A program made the position numbers and the translations under genes. Under the pieces are notes generated by a model. The model worked only from the letters and a program-made list of their open reading frames with translations, ran no database searches and had not been told where the DNA came from. 64,000 bases of DNA from Streptomyces hygroscopicus (lineage in GTDB: Bacteria > Actinomycetota > Actinomycetes > Streptomycetales > Streptomycetaceae), in assembly GCA_002021875.1 (NCBI GenBank), contig CP018627.1, positions 10,912,001 to 10,976,000 of the forward strand. The letters are read 5' to 3'. Positions 1-8,014 of the stretch are shown in pieces; the first letter of the stretch is position 1; each line of letters begins with the position of its first letter.

Positions 1-89
1 GGCTGACCGAGTGCGTGGCGGCACCCGCGGAAGAGGTCGACGACACGCACATGATGGGCGTGCTCCGCTATGTGGACGAGGCGGACTAG
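1..89 (+). CDS. C-terminal end of an unidentified protein (5' end outside window)
   Basis: An open frame enters from the left edge and stops at TAG (87-89). The visible tail is acidic and ends MMGVLRYVDEAD. It is too short to assign a family. The gene is read in the same direction as the FG-GAP protein that follows about 100 bp later. The call rests only on the open frame and typical codon bias. Confidence 0.4.
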   Translation, partial: LTECVAAPAEEVDDTHMMGVLRYVDEAD

Positions 90-185
90 GGAAATCCCTG
101 GAAACGGCGGTGCAACCCTGAGGCGGCGTCGCGGGTCCTGGTGGGTGTACATGAGGTAAACGCTCATCAACGAGCAGGAGGATCT

Positions 186-1640
186 GTGCGCTCCCGTTCC
201 CTCACCACCGTCGCGCGCTGCGCGACAGTGGTGGCACTTGTGACCACCCCCGCTCTACTCGCCCTGCCCTCGGCGGGCGCCGCCGAGGCCCGCACCGCCG
301 CGGCCGCCGCCCCCAAGGTCGACTTCAACAAGGACGGACGCGCCGACCTCGCCGTCTCCGCCCCCGCCGGCACGGTGGACGGCAAGGCCAAGGCGGGCTA
401 CGTCGCCGTGGTCTACGGCTCCGCCTCCGGTGCGGACACCGCCCACCGCCAGGTCATCAGCAAGGCCACCGAGGGCGTCCCCGGTGACCCCGCCGCGTCG
501 GCGTACTTCGGGGCCCATTCGGTCGCCCGCGACCTGGACGGCGACGGCTACACCGATCTGGCGGTCCAGGCCGGTGACTCCCCGGCCATCACGGTCCTGT
601 GGGGTTCGGCGAACGGCCTGACCGGTGGCACCCAGCTGCCCGCGGGCAACGGCGACCACTGGGGCTCCAGCGACATCGTGGGCGGTGACTTCAACGGCGA
701 CGGCAAGGCCGACCTGGTCGATGTGGTCACCGTCGACGAGGGCTCGGAGGACGAGAAGACCGGCCTGCGCGTCCGTCTCGGCCCGTTCACCCGCGACGGC
801 AAGGACGCGGGCAGCTCCTTCTCCGACACCGGCAGGTTCGACGGGCCGACCAGTCTGACCGCGGGCGACATCACCGGCGACGGCAAGGACGACCTCGTCT
901 CCACCCACGCCTTCGAGGAGATGTCCGAGTCCAGCCTGTTCTTCAAGGGGGACGACAAGGGCCTGTCGCCGAAGGTCAAGGACCTCACCGACGCCGCCTC
1001 CGCGACCATCGGCGACGTCGACAAGGACGGCCACGGCGATCTGGTGCTGCGCACGGTCCCGGGGAACGTCGTCGAGAACCTGCCGTATGACCACGGCACC
1101 CTGAAGGTCCTCTACGGCACCGCGTCGGGGCCGAGCACCACCCGCACCACGACCATCGACCAGAACACCGCGGGCGTCCCCGGTGTCAACGAGGACGGCG
1201 ACCAGTTCGGTTACTCGCTCAGCTCCGGCGACGTCAACGGCGACGGCTACGCGGACATCTCCGTCGGCATCCCGTACGAGGCCCTGGAAGCCGGCCAGAA
1301 AGAAGCGGGCAGCGTCGTCCAGCTCTACGGCGGCCGGAGCGGGCTGTCCGGCACCGGAGCCCAGGCGTTCACCCAGGACACCGCCGGTGTCCCCGGCGCC
1401 GCCGAGGCGGGCGACCACTTCGGCATGGCGGTCCGGCTCGCCGACACCGACGGCGACGGCAAGGACGACCTGGCGGTGGGCGCCCCCGACGAGGACGGCG
1501 CCCAGTCCACCAGCGGTGCGGCATGGGTGCTGCGCGGCCAGACCGGCGGCCTCACCACGGGCGGCGTCGTCTCCTTCGGGCCCGACTCCCTCGGGGCGCC
1601 GGAGGCCGGTGCGGCCCTGGGTGCGCGATTCCAGCAGTAG
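186..1640 (+). CDS. Secreted FG-GAP/VCBS-repeat (integrin alpha-like) protein
   Basis: A 484-residue exported beta-propeller protein of unknown ligand. GTG at 186 is preferred over an in-frame GTG at 141 because AGGAGG lies 5-10 nt upstream and the start leads straight into a signal peptide (basic VRSRS, hydrophobic core, Ala-rich end near residue 35). At least seven calcium-binding D-x-[DN]-x-DG repeats are visible, for example DFNKDGRADL, DLDGDGYTDL, DFNGDGKADL, DITGDGKDDL, DVNGDGYADI and DTDGDGKDDL. They alternate with GVPG-type loops, as in FG-GAP blades. Such proteins are surface or secreted in streptomycetes; adhesion or ligand binding is inferred from the family. No catalytic domain is attached. 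A 17-bp tandem duplication overlaps the stop codon. Confidence 0.9.
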   Translation: MRSRSLTTVARCATVVALVTTPALLALPSAGAAEARTAAAAAPKVDFNKDGRADLAVSAPAGTVDGKAKAGYVAVVYGSASGADTAHRQVISKATEGVPGDPAASAYFGAHSVARDLDGDGYTDLAVQAGDSPAITVLWGSANGLTGGTQLPAGNGDHWGSSDIVGGDFNGDGKADLVDVVTVDEGSEDEKTGLRVRLGPFTRDGKDAGSSFSDTGRFDGPTSLTAGDITGDGKDDLVSTHAFEEMSESSLFFKGDDKGLSPKVKDLTDAASATIGDVDKDGHGDLVLRTVPGNVVENLPYDHGTLKVLYGTASGPSTTRTTTIDQNTAGVPGVNEDGDQFGYSLSSGDVNGDGYADISVGIPYEALEAGQKEAGSVVQLYGGRSGLSGTGAQAFTQDTAGVPGAAEAGDHFGMAVRLADTDGDGKDDLAVGAPDEDGAQSTSGAAWVLRGQTGGLTTGGVVSFGPDSLGAPEAGAALGARFQQ

Positions 1641-1660
1641 CCGGATTCCAGCGATAGCCG
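1627..1660 (+). repeat. 17-bp imperfect tandem duplication across a stop codon
   Basis: GATTCCAGCAGTAGCCG (1627-1643) is followed directly by GATTCCAGCGATAGCCG (1644-1660), with 15 of 17 bases identical. The TAG stop of the FG-GAP gene lies in the first copy. Without it the frame would have continued, so the C terminus may have been altered by a recent slippage event. Confidence 0.6.
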
Positions 1661-1734
1661 CATCACCACAGGGCTGAACTCCGCTCTGTGCGCAAGTAGT
1701 TGACGATCCCTCAGATCTACTGGACGGTAGGTCC

Positions 1735-3681
1735 ATGCCGACTCATGAGACGCGAGGGATACGGATCGGCCGCCCCCGACCGGGGCGCACCCGGTTGCTC
1801 GGGGTGGCCGTTCTGCTGCTGGCGGCGGCCGCGGCCCCGGGCACTCCGGCGGCCGCGGCCGAGTCGCCCTGGTTCGACGGCCGGGCGGCGGACCAGGTGG
1901 CCGTGGACGGCACCCGGTTCGCCGACGGACACGGCCGCGAGGTCGTGCTGCGCGGCTTCAACGTGTCCGGCGAGACCAAACTGGAGGAGAACGGCGGGCT
2001 CCCGTTCGCCACCACCGCCGACGCCAGGACGTCCGCCGCCGCCATGCGGAGCCTGACCGGAGCCAACGCGGTGCGCTTCCTGCTGTCCTGGGCCCACGCC
2101 GAGCCCGAGCCCGGCCAGGTGGATACCGCCTATCTGGAGAAGGCCACCGCGCAGATGAAGGCGTTCCTGGACGCCGGAATCCGAGTCTTCCCCGACTTCC
2201 ACCAGGACCTGTACTCCGGCCATCTCTTCGACAAGGACAGCTGGTACAGCGGCGACGGCGCGCCGAAATGGGTCATCGACGCGGGCGGATATCCCAAGGA
2301 GTCCTGCGGCATCTGCGTCCACTGGGGCCAGAACATCACCCAGAACCAGGCGGTCATGAACGCCACCCGCGACTTCTGGCGCAACCGCGCCCTGACCACC
2401 GGCGCGGGCACCGTCCGCGTCCAGGACGCCTTCCTGGCCACCGCCGAGACGACCATGACCTACCTCGCCCGGCACCTCACCGACGACCAGTTCACCCGCG
2501 TCGTCGGCTTCGACCCGCTCAACGAGCCGTACGCGGGCGCGTACGACGACGGCCAGCACAGCCGCACCTGGGAGAAGAGCGTGCTGTGGCCCTTCTACGA
2601 GAAATTCCGCGCCCGCATGGACGCCGCGGGCTGGCAGGACAAGCCCGCCTTCGTGGAGCCCAATATGTTCTGGAACTCCAACCTGGACTTCCAGCGCCAG
2701 GAGGGCGGACTCCTCGACGCCGGAAAGCCCGGCCCCGACTACGTCTTCAACACCCACTACTACGACCAGAAGGCCATCTCCGGCGTCTTCATGCCCGGCA
2801 AGGCGGCCGACGGCCAGTACGCGGGCGACTTCGGCGCCCTGCGCGACCGTTCCACCGCCCTGGATCTTCCGGCCGTCATGAGCGAGTTCGGCCATCCGCT
2901 GACCGGCTTCACCTCCGACAAGGCCCCCACCGTCGTCAAGGGCATGTACCAGGCACTGGACTCCCGGCTCCCCGGCGCCACTTGGTGGACCCGGCCGGCC
3001 GCGTCCGGCGCCGTGCTCTCCTCCACCCAGTGGCAGTGGGACATCTACAGCGGCCGCCACCACGAGGCCATGAACGGCAACACCGGCAAGGTCCTCACCG
3101 AGGGCGACGCCTGGAACGGCGAGGACCTCTCGGCCGTCCGCCTCGACGACTCCGGCAACGCCGGGCTGCGCCAGGACGCACGGCTGCTCGACCGGCTCTA
3201 TCCGCGCGCCGTCGCGGGCCGCACCCTCGCCTTCACCTTCGAGGACCGCTCACGCGACGGCTCCACCACGCTCAGCTGGAACCGCATCCCCAGCAGCCTG
3301 CCGAACGTGGCCGAGCTGACCGGCTCCGGGCGCTACGGCATGCTGGTGTGGCGCTCCGACGGCGACACCGAAGCGCCCACCGAACTGCGGCTGCCCCGCG
3401 ACTTCGACCCCGCCCGGACCACCGTCGTCTCCGACCTGGGCACCGTCACCGGGCCGCCCGCGTACACCGCGCACGGCCACACCGCCGACCACCCCATCGC
3501 CACCGCCGCGGAGCCCGGCGGCACCGACACGCGCCGGCTGGTGCTCTCCGCCCCGGCCGGCGCGGGCACCGGCGCCGTGCACTACGCGCTGATCGCCGAC
3601 GGCACCGCCGCCCCCTCGGCGGAGCTGCGCGCCGCCGCCCAGCGCGAACTTGACGGGTGGGCGGCGGACGCAGGCTTCTGA
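1735..3681 (+). CDS. Secreted GH5 family glycosidase, endoglycoceramidase-like
   Basis: A 648-residue hydrolase predicted to cleave the bond between oligosaccharide and ceramide in glycosphingolipids, or a related beta-glycoside. A Sec signal peptide occupies about residues 1-42 (twin-Arg-poor, Ala-rich end). The GH5 barrel follows: REVVLRGFNVSGETK near 75, VRFLLSWAHAEP, then PDFHQDLYS. The acid/base glutamate is in FDPLNEPYAG (E264) and the nucleophile in VMSEFGHP (E384). The DFHQDLYS and NEPYAG motifs match endoglycoceramidase II-type enzymes rather than cellulases. A C-terminal beta-sandwich of roughly 170 residues follows. Exact substrate is not provable from sequence; some homologues act on steryl glucosides or other beta-glycosides. 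The next gene converges on it with only 4 bp between stops. Confidence 0.85.
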   Translation: MPTHETRGIRIGRPRPGRTRLLGVAVLLLAAAAAPGTPAAAAESPWFDGRAADQVAVDGTRFADGHGREVVLRGFNVSGETKLEENGGLPFATTADARTSAAAMRSLTGANAVRFLLSWAHAEPEPGQVDTAYLEKATAQMKAFLDAGIRVFPDFHQDLYSGHLFDKDSWYSGDGAPKWVIDAGGYPKESCGICVHWGQNITQNQAVMNATRDFWRNRALTTGAGTVRVQDAFLATAETTMTYLARHLTDDQFTRVVGFDPLNEPYAGAYDDGQHSRTWEKSVLWPFYEKFRARMDAAGWQDKPAFVEPNMFWNSNLDFQRQEGGLLDAGKPGPDYVFNTHYYDQKAISGVFMPGKAADGQYAGDFGALRDRSTALDLPAVMSEFGHPLTGFTSDKAPTVVKGMYQALDSRLPGATWWTRPAASGAVLSSTQWQWDIYSGRHHEAMNGNTGKVLTEGDAWNGEDLSAVRLDDSGNAGLRQDARLLDRLYPRAVAGRTLAFTFEDRSRDGSTTLSWNRIPSSLPNVAELTGSGRYGMLVWRSDGDTEAPTELRLPRDFDPARTTVVSDLGTVTGPPAYTAHGHTADHPIATAAEPGGTDTRRLVLSAPAGAGTGAVHYALIADGTAAPSAELRAAAQRELDGWAADAGF

Positions 3682-3685
3682 GCCC

Positions 3686-4669
3686 CTACCAGCGAGGGTG
3701 CACCCGGGCCCGGAGCCGCCGGTCGTACAGGTCGCCGACGGCGTCCAGCGTGGCGCCCGGCAGCGGGGACAGCCCCGCCGCGTCCGCGTTCGCCCGAGCC
3801 TGCTCGGGCGAACGCGCCCCCGGGATGACCGAGGTCACGCCCGGCTGCTGGACGATCCACCGCAGCGCGGTCTGCGCGGGGGTGGCTCCCCGCGGCGCCA
3901 GCTCCGCGAACTCCACGGCCGCCTCGAGACCCTCCTCGAAGCCCACGCCCGAGAACGTCTCGCCCTGGTCGAACATCTCGCCGTGCCGGTTGAAGGTGCG
4001 GTGGTCGTTCTCGGCGAAGACAGTGTCCCTGGTGTACTTCCCCGACAGCAGACCGGACGCCAGCGGCACCCGCGCGATGATCCCCACACCGGCCTCCCGC
4101 GCCGCCGGTACCACCTCCTCCAGCGGCTTGAGCCGGAACGGGTTGAGGATGATCTGCACGCTCGCCGTCCCCGGCCGCGCGATCGCCGCCAGCGCCTCCG
4201 CACATGTCTCGACGCTCACCCCGTACCCCGCCACGCGCTCCTCCGCCACCAGCGTGTCCAGCGCGTCGAAGACCGCCGCCGAGGAGTGCACCGGGGACGG
4301 CGGGCAGTGCAGCTGCACCAGATCCAGGGTGTCCACCCCCAGATTGGCCCGCGAACGGTCGGTCCACGCGCGGAAGTTGTCCAGCGTGTAGTTCTCCTCG
4401 AGCTGCGGCAGCCGCCGCCCCATCTTGGTCGCCACGAAGATCCCGGCGTCCGGACGCTCCCGCAGATACCGCCCGATGAGCTGCTCGCTGCGCCCGTCCC
4501 CGTACACATCGGCGGTGTCGAAGAACGTCACGCCCGCTTCGACGGCCGCGTCCAGCACGGCCAGGGCGTCCTGCTCGCCGACCTCGCCCCAGTCCGCGCC
4601 CAGCTGCCAGGTTCCCAGGCCCACGACCGAGACCTTCCGGCCGAGCCGGCCGAACTCACGCTGCTCCAT
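3686..4669 (-). CDS. Aldo/keto reductase
   Basis: A 327-residue NAD(P)H-dependent oxidoreductase of the (beta/alpha)8 AKR superfamily. The catalytic tetrad is visible: D51 and Y56 in FFDTADVYGDGRSE, K82 in ATKMG and H121 in LVQLHCPP. The C-terminal cofactor loop is represented by VIPGARSPEQARANADA. The length is typical for the YajO/YccK-like soluble group. A decayed mannonate-dehydratase-type gene lies just upstream on the same strand (42 bp gap), so the two may once have formed a sugar-acid operon. The substrate cannot be deduced. Confidence 0.93.
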   Translation of the reverse strand: MEQREFGRLGRKVSVVGLGTWQLGADWGEVGEQDALAVLDAAVEAGVTFFDTADVYGDGRSEQLIGRYLRERPDAGIFVATKMGRRLPQLEENYTLDNFRAWTDRSRANLGVDTLDLVQLHCPPSPVHSSAAVFDALDTLVAEERVAGYGVSVETCAEALAAIARPGTASVQIILNPFRLKPLEEVVPAAREAGVGIIARVPLASGLLSGKYTRDTVFAENDHRTFNRHGEMFDQGETFSGVGFEEGLEAAVEFAELAPRGATPAQTALRWIVQQPGVTSVIPGARSPEQARANADAAGLSPLPGATLDAVGDLYDRRLRARVHPRW

Positions 4670-4711
4670 GCTCCCTCTTCTCTCCTGCTGCGACGCTCAC
4701 CGTACCCCCGC

Positions 4712-5310
4712 TCACCAGTCGCGCACCGTGCCGTCCGCCAGCCGGTTCACCGGCAGATAGGCGGGCTGGTACGGGAACCTCCCGGCGGCCTCGGTGTCCA
4801 GCTCGACGCCCAGGCCCGGGGTGTCGGACGGGTGCAGCAGCCCGTCCTCCGCTCGCTCAGCAGGGTGGTGTAGTCGTGGACGTGGTTGAAGACCTCGCCG
4901 ATGGCCAGCGGGGTGGTGGTGTGCTGCCGGATGAGCCGCAGCGCCGTCTGGTCCTCGCCGGGTGTGGCGTCCTCCAGCCAGAACAGGCCGTAGGGTTCCA
5001 GTGCCTTGCCGAGCCGGGCCGCCTGGATGGGTGTCATCCGGTGGTGGCCGTCGTGCAGCAGCGGCAGCTCCGGGCCGAACTCCTGCCGTACGGCGTCGAA
5101 CACCGTCGGCACATGGCGCAGATAGGCCCGGGTGTCCCAGCTCTCCTCGGCGGGCAGCCCCCGGGGCCCCGACCCCCGGCGCGCGGGTTCGTAGTCGTAG
5201 CGCTCTCCGCCTCCCGCGCTGGCGGAGGCCACCCCGTAGACCGAGGACAGCCCCGGGATGCCGGTCTGCACGCGGATCGCGCGATAGCCCTGCGCCAGAT
5301 GGGGCCGGGA
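4712..5310 (-). pseudogene. Truncated, internally deleted mannonate dehydratase-like (RspA-type) enolase-superfamily gene
   Basis: The reading frame begins without a start at about 5310 ([18 protein letters not shown]). It lacks the roughly 130-residue N-terminal capping domain expected in this family. It runs through the barrel motifs [24 protein letters not shown] and PLAIGEVF to TTLLSE near 4860. The homologous sequence then resumes in another frame ([19 protein letters not shown]...) and ends [12 protein letters not shown]. About 90 residues, including the region with the catalytic histidine, are missing at this junction, and the frame shifts. Family members are about 400 residues, so the product cannot be active. 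The residual ends still match the mannonate/gluconate dehydratase family closely, so the decay looks recent. Confidence 0.8.
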
Positions 5311-5466
5311 TCCGGGGGCGACGGCCCGCCGCCCGCCCTCTCGTCAGCTCCCCCGCCCGCGGGTAGCGTGGCGGCATGCTGTGACACCCGCCCCGCCCCC
5401 GGGGCCCGCCGGGACACCTCCTTCGCACCGTCCGCACGTCATCAGATATCGAAGGAGGCATCCGCC

Positions 5467-6435
5467 ATGACCACCCTCACCGTCGCGCTGCTCCAACTCG
5501 CCCCGCCCGGGCCTGAGTTGTCCGTGAATCTCGCCCTCGGCGAGGCGGCCTGCCGCCGGGCCGGGGCCATGGGCGCCGACATCGCGCTCTTCCCCGAGAT
5601 GTGGAGCAACGGCTACAACTGCTCCGTCCCGGACGGCTTCGCCCGTGGCGAGCTCTACCGCCATCCGTCGCGGTGGGACGGGGCCTCGGCGGCGCCGCGG
5701 CCCCGGGCCGTCTGGCTCGGCGAGCCGATCACCCGCGACTCCCCCTTCGTCACCCGCTTCCGTGAGCTGGCCGCCGAGCTGGAGATGGCCATCGCGCTCA
5801 CCTATCTGGAGCGCTGGGACGGAGCGCCGCGCAACACCCTGTCCCTCATCGACCGGCACGGCCGCCTGGTCCTGACCTACGCCAAGGTGCACACCTGCGT
5901 CTTCGACCTGCCCGAGGCCGCGCTGACCCCGGGGGAGGGGTTCGAGGTGTGCGCCCTGGACACGGCGGTGGGCGAGGTGATGACCGGGGCGATGATCTGT
6001 TACGACCGCGAGTTCCCGGAGAGTGCCCGCGCCCTGATGCTCGCCGGAGCCGAGATCGTCCTCACCCCGAACGCGTGCGAGCTGGAGATCAACCGGCTCT
6101 CCCAGTTCCGCTCCCGCGCGGGGGAGAACATGACCGGTATGGCCATGGCCAACTACGCCGGTCCCGGCTGGGGCCACTCCGTCGCCCATGACGGCATCGC
6201 CTTCGCCGGCGGGCGGTCGCGGGACACCCTGGTGGTCGAGGCGGGCGAGGCCGAGGGGGTCTATCCGGCGGTCTTCGACCTCGACGCGCTGCGCGACTAC
6301 CGGCGCCGGGAGACCTGGGGGGACGCCTTCCGCCGCCCCGCCGCCTACCGGAGCCTGACGGGCCGTGAGGTGCGCGAACCATTTGTCCGGTTGGGACCCG
6401 AGGGCGGGCCGGTCCCCGGCCGTAGCCTCCCTTAG
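5467..6435 (+). CDS. Carbon-nitrogen hydrolase (nitrilase superfamily)
   Basis: A 322-residue cytoplasmic amidase-type enzyme. The Glu-Lys-Cys triad is present: E44 in [11 protein letters not shown]140 in LTYAKVHTC and C178 in [25 protein letters not shown] near the C-terminal third is the usual signature segment of N-carbamoyl-amine or omega-amidase-like members. The ATG at 5467 has GAAGGAGG 8-15 nt upstream. The longer open frame to the left overlaps the pseudogene and is not used. The physiological amide or N-carbamoyl substrate is unknown. Nothing nearby suggests a pathway partner, so it is probably a single-gene unit. Confidence 0.92.
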   Translation: MTTLTVALLQLAPPGPELSVNLALGEAACRRAGAMGADIALFPEMWSNGYNCSVPDGFARGELYRHPSRWDGASAAPRPRAVWLGEPITRDSPFVTRFRELAAELEMAIALTYLERWDGAPRNTLSLIDRHGRLVLTYAKVHTCVFDLPEAALTPGEGFEVCALDTAVGEVMTGAMICYDREFPESARALMLAGAEIVLTPNACELEINRLSQFRSRAGENMTGMAMANYAGPGWGHSVAHDGIAFAGGRSRDTLVVEAGEAEGVYPAVFDLDALRDYRRRETWGDAFRRPAAYRSLTGREVREPFVRLGPEGGPVPGRSLP

Positions 6436-6523
6436 TGGCGGAAAGCCTTGTCAAGTACCTACAAAAACATCATCTGAGCTGGGTCGATTGCTGACGGGGT
6501 ACCTGGTGAGTAGGGTGTCCCGC

Positions 6524-6763
6524 ATGTCAGCACTCAACGTGGAATTCAGCGATCGGGAACTTGAGGACCTCCGCCAGATCGCCAAGGAACGCGGTACGAC
6601 GATGAAGGCACTCGTCCGGGAGGCGACCGTGGCCGACATCGCGCGGCACCGCGCTCTGCAGGAGGGTGCCGAGGTCTTCCGGCGGTTCTTCGCGGACAAC
6701 GCGGACGCCTTCGCGGACGCGTTCCCCGACGATGAGCACCGCCATCCCGGGCAGGCCGCCTGA
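6524..6763 (+). CDS. Small antitoxin-like protein (ribbon-helix-helix type), first gene of a toxin-antitoxin pair
   Basis: A 79-residue acidic protein. The N-terminal MSALNVEFSDRELEDLRQIA followed by KERGTTMKALVREA resembles the ribbon-helix-helix/antitoxin fold, with an N-terminal beta strand and two helices. The C-terminal half is acidic (FFADNADAFADAFPDDE), as expected for the toxin-neutralising tail. ATG at 6524 is chosen because the longer frame would overlap the nitrilase gene. The toxin-like gene starts 2 bp after its stop, a typical antitoxin-first operon. The role as DNA-binding autoregulator is inferred. Confidence 0.75.
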   Translation: MSALNVEFSDRELEDLRQIAKERGTTMKALVREATVADIARHRALQEGAEVFRRFFADNADAFADAFPDDEHRHPGQAA

Positions 6764-6765
6764 CC

Positions 6766-7143
6766 ATGGCCCCGCTGCTGCACATCGACGTCCCCTGGCT
6801 GCTCCAGCGCCATGAGGAGGTCATGCCGGAACAGCCGGCCATCTCGGACTTCTCGGGTCTGGTCGCCGCCGTCGCCCGCCACCGAGTGGACCCGCCGCGC
6901 CTGGGCGTCGATCCCGACCCGGCGTGGCGGGCCGCGGCCCTGCTGCACACCATCGCGCTGCTCAGGCCGCTCCCGGCGAGCAACGCGCGGTTCGCCTCCG
7001 CGACCGCGGTCGCCTATATGCACGCCTCGGGCGAGGGCATCGACCCGCCGTACGGTGCGCTGATCGATCTGGTCCGCGACATCCTCTCCAGCAAGGCCGA
7101 TGTGTTCGACGCGGCCGGCCGCATCCGCTCCTGGCGGATCTGA
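6766..7143 (+). CDS. Fic/Doc-like toxin component with degenerate active-site motif
   Basis: A 125-residue protein of the size of Doc. DVPWLLQRHEEV near the N terminus and the following helices match the Fic-family toxin component annotated in many Streptomyces. The Fic core motif H-x-F-x-[D/N]-G-N-[K/G]-R is strongly eroded: H61-T-I-A-L-L-R-P-L-P-A-S-N73-A-R75. His, Asn and Arg are retained; the Phe, the acidic residue and the Gly are not. Canonical Doc phosphorylates EF-Tu and classic Fic proteins AMPylate targets. Whether this version transfers any phosphoryl group is doubtful. It is translationally linked to the antitoxin-like gene (2-bp gap). Confidence 0.7.
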   Translation: MAPLLHIDVPWLLQRHEEVMPEQPAISDFSGLVAAVARHRVDPPRLGVDPDPAWRAAALLHTIALLRPLPASNARFASATAVAYMHASGEGIDPPYGALIDLVRDILSSKADVFDAAGRIRSWRI

Positions 7144-7174
7144 GGGGGAACCGGACCGGCGGGGGCTCGGGGCG

Positions 7175-7909
7175 TCAGTCGACGTCACCGCGTGTGGTGC
7201 CGACCTTGAGGTCGTCGATGTAGTTGACCACCCGGCTGTTCTCGGCCCCGTACACGCCCCACTTGGGGTCGTTGCTGCTGTCGAAGGTGCGGCAGGCCCA
7301 CCGGGTGGTGCCGTCGCTGAACTTCTGCTGCTGACCGTTGACCCAGAGCTCGACCCAGCCGCCCTTGGTCTCGTCGGACAGATGCAGCCCGATGGTGTAG
7401 TGGTTCCAGGTGTTCGCCGAGGCCGGGGTCGACCAGATGGTGAAGACCTGGTTGCCGGGCTGCCGCTGGATCATCGTGGTCCGGCCGCCGAGCGTCTTCA
7501 GGACCACCGGCCAGTTCTGGATGTGATCCCCGTAGGACTTCCACTGGAACGTGGCGTTGTTGTCGACCGTGCTGGAGAGCTTGCTCGACCAGCCGAACCA
7601 GTAGGTCCCGCCGTTCTGGAAGGCGTATTTCGAGCCGCCCACCGCGATGCCATGGCTTTCGCAGCGATTGCTGCCGCTCGGCTTGTCGTACTTCCAGATC
7701 TTGCCCCGCTGCGTGTCCGAGACGGCGGTGACACTGCCCGGGGAGTCGCAGTTCAGCAGGCCGTAGATCTTGGTGCCGCCGGAGGCGTCGCCGTCCCAGA
7801 TGGACGCGGCGTCCGCGGGCCAGGCGAAGGCGAGACCCGCGACCGCCACGGCCGCGGGTACGGCGAACCGGAGCCCGGCGATGCGCTGGGTGGACCGTAA
7901 GGAAGCCAT
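7175..7909 (-). CDS. Secreted polysaccharide lyase (heparin-lyase-I/glucuronan-lyase-like fold)
   Basis: A 244-residue exported protein with a signal peptide of about 34 residues ending WPADAAS. The mature part has the concanavalin-like beta-jelly-roll pattern of the polysaccharide lyase family that includes glucuronan and heparin lyases: IWDGDASGGTKIYGLLNC at the start, SNRCESHG, TYWFGWSSKL, FQWKSYG, and a Trp-rich ELWVNGQQQKF segment. It probably depolymerises an acidic polysaccharide by beta-elimination. The exact polymer cannot be told. It stands alone, convergent with the toxin-like gene. Confidence 0.8.
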   Translation of the reverse strand: MASLRSTQRIAGLRFAVPAAVAVAGLAFAWPADAASIWDGDASGGTKIYGLLNCDSPGSVTAVSDTQRGKIWKYDKPSGSNRCESHGIAVGGSKYAFQNGGTYWFGWSSKLSSTVDNNATFQWKSYGDHIQNWPVVLKTLGGRTTMIQRQPGNQVFTIWSTPASANTWNHYTIGLHLSDETKGGWVELWVNGQQQKFSDGTTRWACRTFDSSNDPKWGVYGAENSRVVNYIDDLKVGTTRGDVD

Positions 7910-8014
7910 GCCACTCCTTGGGAAGGCCCCCGTTCGATGGTGTGCGCACCGTACTGGAGCCGCCCCGACTGGTCCATACCTGCCCCGCGTATCGTGCCGG
8001 GCCCGTCGCTCGCG

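Noticed and set aside
1700..1733. TTGACG/TAGGTC promoter before the GH5 gene
   Set aside because: The spacing is 22 bp, too long for a standard promoter.
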